DNA from: Streptomyces atratus
GTDB lineage: Bacteria > Actinomycetota > Actinomycetes > Streptomycetales > Streptomycetaceae
Length of the DNA: 64,000 nucleotides
NCBI RefSeq assembly: GCF_014648655.1
Contig: NZ_BMRN01000003.1
Location: forward strand, 124,001 to 188,000
Direction of reading: 5' to 3'
The notes under the pieces are model-generated. The model did not search any database and was not told where the DNA came from. It worked only from the letters and a program-made list of their open reading frames with translations. This document shows, one piece after another, positions 23,094 through 32,255 of the stretch. Position 1 is the stretch's first letter. The number at the start of each line of letters is the position of its first letter. The translations under genes were made by a program, and so were the position numbers.

Positions 23094-25280
23094 TCAGGCG
23101 GGAAAGTCTCCGCTGGTGGCGTTGATGGCCACTACGCCGCTTTCGTTGGTCACGTAGACCAAGCCGCCCGCGACGACAGGAGTGTTCGGCGCCCCTTCGC
23201 CGCGCACCCTGGCTCCGGTTCGGGCGGACCAGCGCCGGGAACCGGAGGCCGCGTCGACGGCGTGGACGGTTCCGCGGGGGTCGTTCAGATCAGCGACATA
23301 GACCATCCCGCCTGCCACGGCCGGTGTCGATGGGAGGAAGGGGCCGTTGACGTCGAAGCTCCACCTCTCGGTGCCCGTCTTTGGGACCAGTGCGTGGAGG
23401 GCGTTGTCGCCGCCCCCGACGTAGACCGTGCCCGAAGCGACGACTGGCGGTGAGGGCCGGAACCAGGCGTCGGTACCCGCCGCACGCTTGAGGGGCACGA
23501 CCCATCGCCCGGTACCGTCAGCCGTGTTCAAGGCGTAGAGGCTGTCGTCGCTGCCGGTGGCGAAGACGATGCCGTCGGACACCGCAGGGGTCTTGGTGAA
23601 ATAGGTGTCGCGGAAGGCCCACGTCTTCTCGCCGAGCACTGCGTCCAGGGCGTACAGCCCCGGCTCCTTGCCGCCGAGACCGATGTAGAGCGTCCCATCG
23701 GCCACAGCAGGGGAACAGAAGACCTTGTCTCCCGTGGCGAAACTCCACTTCTTGGTGCCGGTGTCCGCGTGGACGGCATAGACGTGCTTGTCGATACTGC
23801 CGAAGTAGATCGTCCCGTCGACCACGGCGGGCTTGCCCGTGATGACGTCCCCTGCGGTGAACACCCACTTCTCGCTACCGCTCCGGGCGTGCAGTTTCCC
23901 CTTGGAGTCGGCGAAGTACAGCATGCCGTCGGCCGTCGCGAGCTGATACACCTCATCCTTGGTGTCCAGCTGTGCCCGCTCCGCTCCGGTGAGCGCGTCC
24001 AGCCCATAGATCGTTTCACCATCGGTGAAGCGGAGCGTCCCGCCCGACACAACCGGGGCGGACGGGTCGGAAATCTTCGCCTCGTAACGCCATCCGCGCG
24101 GCCCGGAGCTCGCCTGTCCGCCGCCACCGTCCCCGGAGCCGCGCCCAGTGGGTGGTTTGTCCGTATTGTTGTCGCGGGTTAGTACTGCGGCCGTCACGCC
24201 GGTCGCCGCCACCGCGGTCGCGCCAAGGCCCAGCCACAACACACGTCGGCGAGTGAGGAGTTGGGGCTTGCTGTCCGTACCGGCCGTCCCGGGCCGGTCA
24301 TCAACGGCGGGGTACAGGGGCCTGGGCGGGGACATTGCCGTCCGGGTCGTCGCGCCGTGGACGGGGTCGGGCGCGGGACCGAACCCGGCGGGGGGCCTTG
24401 CGGGCAGGTCGGGCACCGTACGGACGTCCGCGGGCGTCGCGTGCAGAGTGCGCAGCGCGTCGTGGACCTCGACGGCGGAGACCGGGCGGTCCTCGGGCGA
24501 CTTCGCCAGGAGCCGCAGCACCAGGGCGTCGAGCGCGGCCGGCACGTCCGTCCGGAGCTTGCCGGGCGGCACGGGCGCCTTGCTGAGGTGGGCGGTCATC
24601 AGCGACACCGGCCCCGTGGCCTCGAACGGCGGCGCGCCGGTGAGGAGTTCGTGCAGCACACAGCCGAACGCGTACAGGTCCGAGCGGCCGTCCCCGCTCT
24701 GCTCCTCGAAGCGCTCGGGTGCCATGTAGGCGAGAGTGCCCATGACTTTGCTGGACTTGGCGCTGGCTGACATGTAGCGGGCGATCCCGAAGTCCAGGAC
24801 CTTCACCTCGCCGCCCGCGGTGAGCATCAGATTGGCGGGCTTGAGGTCCCGGTGCACGACGCCCGCGGCGTGGGCGGCGGCCAGAGCCGCCGCGCCCTGA
24901 GCGGCCCACTCGACCGCGACCGGCACCGGGGGCAGGCCGTCCTGGCGCAGCACCGCTGCCAGGTCCCGGCCCTCCACGTACTCCATGACCAGGAAAAGCG
25001 TCCCGTCAGCCGGATCCTGGCCCATGTCGTGGACGATGACGACGCCGCGGTGGTTGAGACCGCCCGCGATGCGCGCCTCTCGGAAGAACAACTCCGCGCC
25101 GCCGGGGTCGTCCTGGCCATGGGGCAGCAACTTGACCGCAACGCGGCGGCCGATTACCCGGTCCCGCCCCGCCCAGACTTCCCCCATACCGCCCCGGCCG
25201 ACGAACGCCGTCAGCTCATACCGCCCCGCAAGAACGCGCACAGACTCCCCCGTCCCTTCGGGACACACCGTCCCACTCAC
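23094..25280 (-). CDS. Serine/threonine protein kinase with PQQ-type beta-propeller sensor
   Basis: The 728-residue protein has a complete Hanks-type kinase: glycine loop GRGGMGEV (28-35), K50, catalytic HRDLKPAN (D145), DFG (163-165) and MAPER. A Pro-rich linker runs to about 345, one membrane helix spans about 347-367, and an outside region of about 340 residues is built of repeated blade sequences of the form VVDGTIYFGS-DKHVYAVHADTGTKKWSF. These PQQ/WD-like blades are found at the ends of several Streptomyces kinases; PQQ itself is probably not bound. It likely senses an external ligand and phosphorylates cytoplasmic proteins; targets are unknown. The gene stands alone and ends at a hairpin (22964-22990). 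Confidence 0.93.
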   Translation of the reverse strand: MSGTVCPEGTGESVRVLAGRYELTAFVGRGGMGEVWAGRDRVIGRRVAVKLLPHGQDDPGGAELFFREARIAGGLNHRGVVIVHDMGQDPADGTLFLVMEYVEGRDLAAVLRQDGLPPVPVAVEWAAQGAAALAAAHAAGVVHRDLKPANLMLTAGGEVKVLDFGIARYMSASAKSSKVMGTLAYMAPERFEEQSGDGRSDLYAFGCVLHELLTGAPPFEATGPVSLMTAHLSKAPVPPGKLRTDVPAALDALVLRLLAKSPEDRPVSAVEVHDALRTLHATPADVRTVPDLPARPPAGFGPAPDPVHGATTRTAMSPPRPLYPAVDDRPGTAGTDSKPQLLTRRRVLWLGLGATAVAATGVTAAVLTRDNNTDKPPTGRGSGDGGGGQASSGPRGWRYEAKISDPSAPVVSGGTLRFTDGETIYGLDALTGAERAQLDTKDEVYQLATADGMLYFADSKGKLHARSGSEKWVFTAGDVITGKPAVVDGTIYFGSIDKHVYAVHADTGTKKWSFATGDKVFCSPAVADGTLYIGLGGKEPGLYALDAVLGEKTWAFRDTYFTKTPAVSDGIVFATGSDDSLYALNTADGTGRWVVPLKRAAGTDAWFRPSPPVVASGTVYVGGGDNALHALVPKTGTERWSFDVNGPFLPSTPAVAGGMVYVADLNDPRGTVHAVDAASGSRRWSARTGARVRGEGAPNTPVVAGGLVYVTNESGVVAINATSGDFPA

Positions 25281-25426
25281 GCACGCGGCTCATTGAACCC
25301 CAGAACCCCGGACAGTTCGGAGTCGGGGCCTGATGTGCTGGAGGACGAGGAACGTCCATGCGGGCGCGGGATCGACCCGGTGCGCCACGTCCGGGACCTT
25401 TGTTCGGGCACCCCTCGGAAGTCGTA

Positions 25427-26635
25427 TCAGCCGGCGAACCGCCGCCCGGAGCACGGCCCCGCCACGACCAGCACCAGAGCTGCGACCGCACCGCCGAGCA
25501 GCATGACCGCCGACAAGGACAGGTGGTCCAGGACGGCTCCGCCTGCCAGGGCGCCGAGGGCGAAGGTCGCCTGGAAGGACGCGGTGAACAGGACCGACGC
25601 CGCTTCGGGCGCGTCGGGCGCAGCCTTGGCGAACCAGGTCTGCGAGCAGACCGGCACCGCGCCGTAGGCGACACCCCAGACAATCAGCAGCGCGACGGCC
25701 CCGGCCTCCCACCTGCCCAGGACCGGGAGCAGCGCGGTCGCGGTGGCGATGAGTCCCGCGGCGAGGGAGACCGCGACGCGCGGGCGGCGTGTCACGAGTG
25801 CGCCGCCTACGAAGTTGCCGACGATCCCGGCGGCGCCGTAGACCAGCAGGAACACCGTGATCAGCGCCGGGTCGGCGCGGGTGATCTGTTCCAGAAAGGG
25901 GGTTATGTAGGTATACGTGGCGAAGTGGGACAGGACGATGAGGAAGGTGAGGAGCAGTGCGAACCGGGTGCCGGTCCGGCCGAGCACGGTACGGAGCACG
26001 CTCGCGCGGGTGACCTGCGTCGGGGGCAGGGCCGGAATCACCAGGAGCATCAGGGCCAGTACGCCCATGGTCAGTACCCCCATGGCGACGAATGCCGTCC
26101 GCCAGCCGGCCAGGCCGCCGATGAACGTACCGGCGGGGACGCCGAGCACGGAGCCCAGCGGGACGGCCGAGAAGACCACCGCTGTCGCTCGGCCGACCGA
26201 CGCCGGGCGGACCAGCCGGCCCGCCAGTCCGGCCCCGATGGACCAGAAGCCGCCGATGGTGATCCCGACCATCACCCGGGAGACCAGGACGAGTCGGTAG
26301 TCCGTCGCGGCGGCGACGAGGAAGTCGGCCAGGGCCAGCAGGAGCATGAAGGCGCAGAGCATCACCCGCCGGTCGACGCGGGCCGTCACCACGGTGACCA
26401 AAGGGGCCGAGACCGCTGCGAGGAGCCCGGGCATGGTCATCATCAGGCCCGCGGTGCCGTCCGAGACGGCGAAGTCCGACCCGATCGACGTCAGCAGACC
26501 GATGGGCAGGATCTCGGTGGTGACGATGGAGAAGATGCCCAGCATCACGGAGACGACGGCGAGCCGGCCGCGTAAAGGGGTGCGGGCGGGGAGGGCGGTG
26601 CGTTCGGAGGGGGTGGTGGCCGCGGTGGGGGGCAT
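25427..26635 (-). CDS. MFS transporter, DHA1-type exporter, with a TTA codon
   Basis: The 402-residue protein has 12 helices and the layout of sugar/drug exporters of the AraJ/CmlA-like kind (LAVVSVMLGIFSIVTTEILP; GVPAGTFIGGLAGWR). Codon 21 is TTA (bases 26575-26573), the rarest codon in Streptomyces, read only by the bldA tRNA. Translation is therefore expected only when bldA tRNA is mature, usually late in growth. This suggests export of a developmentally made compound or defence during that phase. Other rare codons (ATA, TAT) occur near the middle. No regulator lies next to it. Two direct repeats of TTTTCGCCGGA-type lie upstream (26753-26792). Confidence 0.9.
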   Translation of the reverse strand: MPPTAATTPSERTALPARTPLRGRLAVVSVMLGIFSIVTTEILPIGLLTSIGSDFAVSDGTAGLMMTMPGLLAAVSAPLVTVVTARVDRRVMLCAFMLLLALADFLVAAATDYRLVLVSRVMVGITIGGFWSIGAGLAGRLVRPASVGRATAVVFSAVPLGSVLGVPAGTFIGGLAGWRTAFVAMGVLTMGVLALMLLVIPALPPTQVTRASVLRTVLGRTGTRFALLLTFLIVLSHFATYTYITPFLEQITRADPALITVFLLVYGAAGIVGNFVGGALVTRRPRVAVSLAAGLIATATALLPVLGRWEAGAVALLIVWGVAYGAVPVCSQTWFAKAAPDAPEAASVLFTASFQATFALGALAGGAVLDHLSLSAVMLLGGAVAALVLVVAGPCSGRRFAG

Positions 26636-26752
26636 GGCGGATGCCGTCCTGTGCTCGGTGACGCGAGGGCTGTTCGCCCCAGTTCACAAGCCGCGGTGGA
26701 CGGTGTCTGGCAGGTTCGCGACGTCAACGCTGCCGGCCTGGGGTGATGTCGC

Positions 26753-26792
26753 TTTTTCGCCGGAGGCCGGACACTTTTCGCCGGAAGGCCGG
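26753..26792. repeat. Direct repeat upstream of the MFS gene
   Basis: TTTTCGCCGGAGGCCGG (26754-26770) recurs as TTTTCGCCGGAAGGCCGG (26775-26792), about two helix turns apart. It lies 120-157 bases before the MFS start and just beyond the NlpC/P60 terminator. It may be a regulator binding pair or a local duplication. Confidence 0.5.
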
Positions 26793-26802
26793 GAACAGTG
26801 AA

Positions 26803-26836
26803 GGGCCGTCGCTCCCGAGCGGGGGAGTGACGGCCC
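26803..26836 (-). terminator. Terminator of the NlpC/P60 gene
   Basis: A 14-base stem with a single G-U pair (26803-26816 with 26823-26836) and a six-base loop starts 57 bases after the NlpC/P60 stop. No U-tract is present. Confidence 0.8.
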
Positions 26837-26892
26837 ATCACCAGGCGCCGAGAAGGCGCTTGTGAATCCGTGAACCCAGAGGTTGCGCCGAA

Positions 26893-27726
26893 TCAGAGAA
26901 CGCGGACCGCGCCCGACGGCGGGTCGTAGGAGAGCGGACGCTGCACCACACCGGTGCTGGAGTTCTGCGCACCGACGAACTCGCCGCCGCCCACGTAGAC
27001 CCCGACGTGGTACGCGCTGCCCGCGCCGCCCCAGTACAGGATGTCGCCCGGCTGGAGGTTGCTCAGGGAGACCTGGGTGCCCGCGGTGGACTGGGCCTGC
27101 GAGACACGCGGCAGGTCGACGCCGACCGAACGGAACGCGGCCTGGACGAGGCCGGAGCAGTCCCACGAGTTGGGGCCGGTGCCGCCGGACACATACGCGT
27201 CGCCGACCTGGGCCTTCACGAAGGAGATGACGGACGCGGCGGAGCCGGTGGCGCTCGACGAGGAGGAAGAGGAGGCCGAGGCCACGGCGCTGCCGGCGGA
27301 GGAGCCGGAGGTCGCGCTGAGCGTCGTACGGGCGGCGGTGCGGGAGGCGCGCTCGGCGGCCTCCGCCTTGGCCTTGGCGGCCGCCTCCGCCTTCTTCTTG
27401 GCCTCCGCCTTGCGTACTGCCTCGGCCTTGGCCTTCTTGGCGGTCTTGGCCGCGGTGGCGGCTGCGGCATCCTCCTGGGCCTGCGTCTGCAGGTCCTGGG
27501 CGACCTGCTGCGTGGCCTGAGCGGACGCGGCGACGGCGGTGGAGAGCCCGGCGGTGATGGTGGGCATCTCGATGGTCTGGGTCACCGGCTCGGCCTGGGC
27601 CGGACCGGCAGCGCCTGCGACCGCGATGGTGCTGAGGACGCCACCGGCAACTCCGGCCCGCAGCGCCGTCTTCGGCGCGTTTCGGCGGGGCTTCCGGTGG
27701 CTGGGTATGTGAGCGGTGTGGGACAT
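26893..27726 (-). CDS. Secreted NlpC/P60 peptidoglycan hydrolase
   Basis: The 277-residue product starts with a basic region and signal peptide (helix about 22-45, cut near AQAEP). Then come a long Ala/Lys/Glu helical coil (about 60-135) and a Ser-rich linker. The C-terminal NlpC/P60 domain has catalytic Cys190 (SWDCSGLVQ) and His240 (YHVGVYVGGG). Such enzymes cut the D-Glu to diaminopimelate bond in cell-wall peptides and help growth, branching or spore germination. The ATG at 27726 gives the normal signal peptide. It is divergent from nuoA with 761 bases between. I looked for the c-di-AMP riboswitch that precedes some Streptomyces wall hydrolase genes and did not see it. Confidence 0.92.
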   Translation of the reverse strand: MSHTAHIPSHRKPRRNAPKTALRAGVAGGVLSTIAVAGAAGPAQAEPVTQTIEMPTITAGLSTAVAASAQATQQVAQDLQTQAQEDAAAATAAKTAKKAKAEAVRKAEAKKKAEAAAKAKAEAAERASRTAARTTLSATSGSSAGSAVASASSSSSSSATGSAASVISFVKAQVGDAYVSGGTGPNSWDCSGLVQAAFRSVGVDLPRVSQAQSTAGTQVSLSNLQPGDILYWGGAGSAYHVGVYVGGGEFVGAQNSSTGVVQRPLSYDPPSGAVRVL

Positions 27727-28487
27727 GAGTACTAGCGCTATCAGGGCCCCGGGGCTCCCATCAAGAAACGTGTGTTGCGACACAGTTACGTTCGGAATCT
27801 GTGAATCCGCTTTCTGGCGGCCCTTATTGACGCCGTAACGGGCAAAACGGGCATGCTTGATCAACGCTGTGATCACGGACTTTCGGTAATACGCCCGAAT
27901 TGCCCGCCGCTTACCATCCGCTTACACCGATGGCCAAGCCCGCTTTTGTCGAAGCCTCGATGGAGTGACGCAGGTCACAGCATCATTGACGGGTGACGGG
28001 GCGTGCGAGTGATCCGCGGTCGGCGTCGCGGCGGATCGCCGGCCGGCCGGTCTTCGCCCGGAAGATCGTGAATGCGGGCACGCGTCCACTTCGTCCGACG
28101 TGAGCCCCTCGCACGGGTGAGCCCGGAGTGGGGTGGATCCTCATATCACGCATCTTTGTCCATTGCTAATTTGCGCGTAGAGGCGTCTGATTGTTAAAGG
28201 AAGAACGCCTTGACCAGCGACAACAGCATCAGATGTCACGTCTCGTGACCGCACAGCCGCTTTGCGTGTGAAGATCAGCCCTCATCCGGCTTCATGATCA
28301 TTCGCCGGGTGGTGGAGATCACAAACTCGGTGTACTACTCCGTGTCGCAGATCACAGGATGGCGGGCATAGGATGCGGGGCAGTCGGGCTTGTGAACTGC
28401 CTCACATGTACACGATCTTGGTGAGGTGGCGAGCCGAATCGCCCGATGCGGTCCAACGGTCAAGGACGACTGGAAGGAGCGAGGAGC
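27727..28487. other. 761-base divergent regulatory region between NlpC/P60 and nuoA
   Basis: No gene is seen. The region is less GC-rich than its surroundings (27750-28210) and must hold the promoters of the NlpC/P60 gene and the nuo operon. The only site I can name is the Rex-type operator at 28391-28406. A TAGCGCTA palindrome lies at 27733-27740, next to the NlpC/P60 start. Confidence 0.6.
28391..28406. promoter_or_regulatory. Candidate Rex operator (ROP) of the nuo operon
   Basis: TGTGAACTGCCTCACA matches the 16-base Rex operator of S. coelicolor (TGTGAAC-N4-TCACA core) at all outer positions. It lies 82 bases before the nuoA start. Rex is a repressor released by NADH, and the nuo operon is a known Rex target in S. 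coelicolor, so the assignment has support from knowledge as well as sequence. Confidence 0.8.
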
Positions 28488-28847
28488 GTGAATGCCTACG
28501 CGCCCATCCTCGTGCTCGGCGCCCTCGGGGCAGGGTTTGCGATCTTCTCCGTGGTCATGGCCACGCTTATCGGCCCGAAGCGGTACAACCGAGCAAAGCT
28601 CGAAGCGTACGAGTGCGGTATCGAACCCACCCCCACTCCAGCCGGAGGCGGCCGCTTCCCCATCAAGTACTACCTGACGGCGATGCTCTTCATCGTCTTC
28701 GACATCGAGATCGTCTTCCTCTATCCCTGGGCGGTCACCTTCGACGCCCTGGGGATCTTCGGGCTCGTGGAGATGCTGCTCTTCGTGCTCACCGTCTTCG
28801 TCGCCTACGCGTATGTATGGCGTCGCGGCGGCCTGGAATGGGACTGA
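28488..28847 (+). CDS. nuoA: NADH-quinone oxidoreductase subunit A
   Basis: The 119-residue, three-helix membrane subunit of complex I opens the operon. The conserved loop [12 protein letters not shown] and the acidic helix [16 protein letters not shown], part of the quinone-site and proton path, are both present. The GTG at 28488 with GAGGAGC just before it is the best start; an ATG at 28446 has no ribosome site. The gene is the first of 14 nuo genes read as one unit to 44475. The likely Rex operator 82 bases upstream couples expression to the NADH/NAD ratio. Confidence 0.97.
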   Translation: MNAYAPILVLGALGAGFAIFSVVMATLIGPKRYNRAKLEAYECGIEPTPTPAGGGRFPIKYYLTAMLFIVFDIEIVFLYPWAVTFDALGIFGLVEMLLFVLTVFVAYAYVWRRGGLEWD

Positions 28848-28865
28848 GGGGCTGAGGGGCACACC

Positions 28866-29420
28866 ATGGGACTCGAAGAGAAGCTGCCCAGCGGCTTCGT
28901 GCTGACCACTGTCGAGCAGGCCGCCGGCTGGGTGCGGAAGTCCTCCGTCTTCCCCGCCACCTTCGGCCTCGCCTGCTGCGCCATCGAGATGATGACGACC
29001 GGAGCCGGGCGTTACGACCTGGCCCGTTTCGGGATGGAGGTCTTCCGCGGATCGCCGCGACAGGCGGATCTGATGATCGTGGCAGGGCGGGTCAGTCAGA
29101 AGATGGCGCCCGTCCTGCGGCAGGTCTACGACCAGATGCCGAACCCCAAGTGGGTCATCTCCATGGGAGTTTGTGCATCATCGGGCGGGATGTTCAACAA
29201 TTACGCCATTGTTCAGGGTGTTGATCATATTGTCCCGGTTGATATCTACTTGCCGGGCTGCCCGCCGCGGCCCGAGATGCTGATGGACGCGATCCTCAAG
29301 CTCCACCAGAAGATCCAGAGCTCCAAGCTCGGGGTCAACGCGGAGGAGGCCGCCCGCGAGGCCGAGGACGCGGCGCTCAAGGCACTGCCCCTGATCGAGA
29401 TGAAGGGGCTCCTGCGGTGA
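28866..29420 (+). CDS. nuoB: NADH-quinone oxidoreductase subunit B
   Basis: The 184-residue connecting subunit holds cluster N2, the last iron-sulphur centre before the quinone. All four ligand cysteines are present: the adjacent pair C37-C38 (LACCAIEMM), C103 (GVCASSGG) and C132 (PGCPPRPE). A charged C-terminal tail of about 25 residues extends past the E. coli end point. It starts 18 bases after nuoA, and its stop overlaps the nuoC GTG by three bases. Confidence 0.98.
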   Translation: MGLEEKLPSGFVLTTVEQAAGWVRKSSVFPATFGLACCAIEMMTTGAGRYDLARFGMEVFRGSPRQADLMIVAGRVSQKMAPVLRQVYDQMPNPKWVISMGVCASSGGMFNNYAIVQGVDHIVPVDIYLPGCPPRPEMLMDAILKLHQKIQSSKLGVNAEEAAREAEDAALKALPLIEMKGLLR

Positions 29421-30142
29421 GTGAGAACCAGAACCACGACGAGCAGAACAACAACGGTGTTCCCGCGCCGCGCGACGAGACCGGCGAGGTCATCGGCGTA
29501 CGCAAGGGCATGTTCGGCGCCAACAACGGCGGCGACACCTCCGGCTACGGCGGCCTCGTCCGCACGGTGGCGCTGCCGGGCGCCACGTCCCGTCCGTACG
29601 GCGGCTGGTTCGACGAGCTGGCCGACGAGCTCGAAGGGGCCCTGGAGGAACAGGACCTGCTTCCCGAGAACGTCATCGAGAAGACCGTTGTCGACCGCGG
29701 CGAGCTCACCTTCCACATCGCCCGCGAACACCTCGTCCGGGTCGCCCGGACCCTGCGCGACGACCCGGCGCTGCGCTTCGAGCTCTGTACGGGGGTGAGC
29801 GGCGTCCACTTCCTCGGCGACAAGGGCCGGGAACTGCACGCCGTCTACCACCTGCGCTCGATCACGCACGGCCGGCTGATCCGCCTGGAGGTGTCGGCCC
29901 CGGACAACGATCCGCACATCCCGTCCCTCGTCGAGGTCTACCCGACCAACGACTGGCACGAGCGTGAGGCATACGACTTCTTCGGGCTCATCTTCGACGG
30001 GCACCCCGCCCTCACCCGGATCATGATGCCGGACGACTGGCAGGGCTTCCCGCAGCGCAAGGACTACCCGCTCGGCGGCATCGCCATCGAGTACAAGGGC
30101 GCCCAGATCCCGGCTCCGGACCAGCGGAGGTCGTACTCCTGA
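29417..30142 (+). CDS. nuoC: NADH-quinone oxidoreductase subunit C
   Basis: The 241-residue peripheral-arm subunit is separate from NuoD, unlike the fused NuoCD of E. coli. The first 60 residues are a polar actinobacterial extension (many Asn, Asp, Gly). The 30-kDa domain follows, with the signature ending [16 protein letters not shown], then [10 protein letters not shown] and KDYPLGG. The GTG start overlaps the nuoB stop, and its TGA overlaps the nuoD ATG (TGATG), so translation of the three is coupled. Confidence 0.97.
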   Translation: MSENQNHDEQNNNGVPAPRDETGEVIGVRKGMFGANNGGDTSGYGGLVRTVALPGATSRPYGGWFDELADELEGALEEQDLLPENVIEKTVVDRGELTFHIAREHLVRVARTLRDDPALRFELCTGVSGVHFLGDKGRELHAVYHLRSITHGRLIRLEVSAPDNDPHIPSLVEVYPTNDWHEREAYDFFGLIFDGHPALTRIMMPDDWQGFPQRKDYPLGGIAIEYKGAQIPAPDQRRSYS

Positions 30143-31464
30143 TGTCTACTCCCCATGCAACACCTCGGGCGACGACCGAGGGGACTGTATATACAGTCAC
30201 CGGCGGCGACTGGGACGAGGTCGTCGAGTCGGCGGTCAAGTCCGACGACGAGCGCATCATCGTCAACATGGGCCCTCAGCACCCGTCCACGCACGGGGTG
30301 CTGCGGCTGATCCTGGAGATCGACGGCGAGACCGTCACCGAGGCCCGCTGTGGCATCGGCTACCTCCACACCGGCATCGAGAAGAATCTCGAATTCCGGA
30401 ACTGGACCCAGGGCACCACCTTCGTGACGCGTATGGATTACCTGACGCCGTTCTTCAACGAGGCGGCGTACTGCCTGGGCGTCGAGAAGCTCCTCGGCAT
30501 CGAGGACCAGATCCCTGACCGGGCCAGCATCCTGCGCGTGCTCCTGATGGAGCTCAACCGGATCTCCTCGCACCTGGTGTGCATCGCCACCGGCGGCATG
30601 GAGCTCGGCGCCACCACGATCATGATCTACGGCTTCCGTGATCGTGAACTCGTTCTCGACCTCTTCGAGCTGATCACCGGCCTGCGGATGAACCATGCGT
30701 TCATCCGGCCCGGCGGACTCGCCCAGGACCTCCCGCCCGGTGCGATCGACCAGCTCCGCGAGTTCGTGAAGACCATGAAGAAGAACCTGCCGGAGTACGA
30801 CAAGCTCGCCACCGGCAACCCGATCTTCAAGGCCCGTATGCAGGACGTCGGCTATCTCGATCTGACCGGCTGCATGGCACTCGGCGCCACCGGCCCGATC
30901 CTGCGCTCCGCCGGACTCCCGCACGACCTGCGCAAGACGGACCCCTACTGCGGATACGAGAACTACGAGTTCGACGTCCCCACCGCCGACAGTTGCGACG
31001 CGTACGGCCGCTTCCTCATCCGGCTCGAGGAGATGCGCCAGTCGCTGCGGATCGTCGAGCAGTGCATCGACCGGCTCGCCCCCGGGCCGGTGATGGTTGC
31101 CGACAAGAAGATCGCCTGGCCGGCCCAGCTCGCGCTCGGTCCGGACGGGCTCGGCAACTCGCTCGACCACATCAAGAAGATCATGGGCACCTCCATGGAG
31201 GCCCTGATCCACCACTTCAAGCTGGTGACCGAGGGCTTCCGGGTCCCGGCCGGGCAGACGTACACCGCCGTCGAGTCGCCCAAGGGCGAGCTCGGCGTCC
31301 ATGTCGTCTCGGACGGCGGCACCCGCCCCTACCGGGTCCACTTCCGCGACCCGTCCTTCACCAATCTGCAGGCCATGGCGGCGATGTGCGAGGGCGGCCA
31401 GGTCGCCGACGTCATCGTCGCCGTCGCGTCCATCGACCCCGTGATGGGAGGCGTCGACCGGTGA
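30142..31464 (+). CDS. nuoD: NADH-quinone oxidoreductase subunit D
   Basis: The 440-residue 49-kDa subunit forms the quinone pocket with NuoB. Present are [15 protein letters not shown] (about 36-50), [10 protein letters not shown], the helix with [14 protein letters not shown] and the closing [17 protein letters not shown]. Menaquinone is the likely acceptor in this organism. Codons 14-19 include GTA, TAT and ACA, which are rare here, and form a perfect 16-base palindrome at 30183-30198. Both ends overlap neighbours (TGATG with nuoC, GTGA with nuoE). Confidence 0.98.
   Translation: MSTPHATPRATTEGTVYTVTGGDWDEVVESAVKSDDERIIVNMGPQHPSTHGVLRLILEIDGETVTEARCGIGYLHTGIEKNLEFRNWTQGTTFVTRMDYLTPFFNEAAYCLGVEKLLGIEDQIPDRASILRVLLMELNRISSHLVCIATGGMELGATTIMIYGFRDRELVLDLFELITGLRMNHAFIRPGGLAQDLPPGAIDQLREFVKTMKKNLPEYDKLATGNPIFKARMQDVGYLDLTGCMALGATGPILRSAGLPHDLRKTDPYCGYENYEFDVPTADSCDAYGRFLIRLEEMRQSLRIVEQCIDRLAPGPVMVADKKIAWPAQLALGPDGLGNSLDHIKKIMGTSMEALIHHFKLVTEGFRVPAGQTYTAVESPKGELGVHVVSDGGTRPYRVHFRDPSFTNLQAMAAMCEGGQVADVIVAVASIDPVMGGVDR
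30183..30198. repeat. Perfect 16-base palindrome inside nuoD
   Basis: GACTGTATATACAGTC lies in codons 14-19 of nuoD. It is AT-rich and made with codons that streptomycetes avoid, in a gene otherwise of normal composition. It could be a protein binding site or an RNA hairpin near the start that adjusts nuoD translation. Confidence 0.6.
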
Positions 31465-32255
31465 CCGAAACACGTCAGGAAGTCAGTCTGGGGATGCCGC
31501 AGCTCCCCGCCCCCGCCTACCCGGCCGAGGTGCGCGCCAGGCTCGAAGCGGACGCGAAGGAGGTGATCGCCCGCTACCCCGGCAGCCGCTCCGCGCTGCT
31601 GCCGCTGCTGCACCTGGTGCAGTCCGAGGAGGGCTACGTCTCCCGTACGGGCATGGCGTTCTGCGCCGAGCTGCTCGGCCTCACCACCGCCGAGGTCACC
31701 GCGGTCGCCACCTTCTACACGATGTACCGGCGCAAGCCGAGCGGTGACTACCAGGTCGGTGTCTGCACCAACACGCTGTGCGCGGTGATGGGCGGCGACG
31801 CCATCTTCGACCGGCTCAAGGAGCACCTCGGCGTCGGCAACGACGAGACAACCGAGGACGGCAAGGTCACCCTCGAACACATCGAGTGCAACGCGGCCTG
31901 CGACTTCGCTCCCGTGGTGATGGTCAACTGGGAGTTCTTCGACAACCAGACGCCCGAGAGCGCGACGCGCCTGGTCGACGACCTGATCGCCGGGCGCACC
32001 GTCGAACCCACCCGTGGCGCGCCCCTTTGCTCGTACAAGGAGACGTCCCGGATTCTGGCCGGCTTCCCCGACGAGCGCCCCGGTGCCGTCGAGGCGTCCG
32101 GCGGCGCGGGCCCCGCCTCGCTGATCGGTCTCCGGCTCGCCAGGGGCGAGGAGCCGTACCCGAGGGTCGTCGCCCCGCGGGGCGAGTCGGGGCACGCCGA
32201 TGCCCCGCAGGACCCGGAGCACCCGTCCGGCCCGACAGGCGAGGAGGGAGAGTGA
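31461..32255 (+). CDS. nuoE: NADH-quinone oxidoreductase subunit E
   Basis: The 264-residue 24-kDa subunit binds the 2Fe-2S cluster N1a through C102, C107 (CTNTLC), C143 and C147 (CNAAC), all present. After the normal end near residue 185 comes an extension of about 80 residues, at first with [16 protein letters not shown], then Gly/Pro/Glu-rich. Such tails are common in actinobacterial NuoE and their role is unknown. The GTG overlaps the nuoD stop, and the stop overlaps the nuoF ATG. Confidence 0.97.
   Translation: MTETRQEVSLGMPQLPAPAYPAEVRARLEADAKEVIARYPGSRSALLPLLHLVQSEEGYVSRTGMAFCAELLGLTTAEVTAVATFYTMYRRKPSGDYQVGVCTNTLCAVMGGDAIFDRLKEHLGVGNDETTEDGKVTLEHIECNAACDFAPVVMVNWEFFDNQTPESATRLVDDLIAGRTVEPTRGAPLCSYKETSRILAGFPDERPGAVEASGGAGPASLIGLRLARGEEPYPRVVAPRGESGHADAPQDPEHPSGPTGEEGE

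Noticed and set aside
27727..27960. c-di-AMP (ydaO-type) riboswitch before the NlpC/P60 gene
   Set aside because: Such elements precede some Streptomyces wall hydrolase genes, but I could not find the conserved GC-rich core sequence in the leader.
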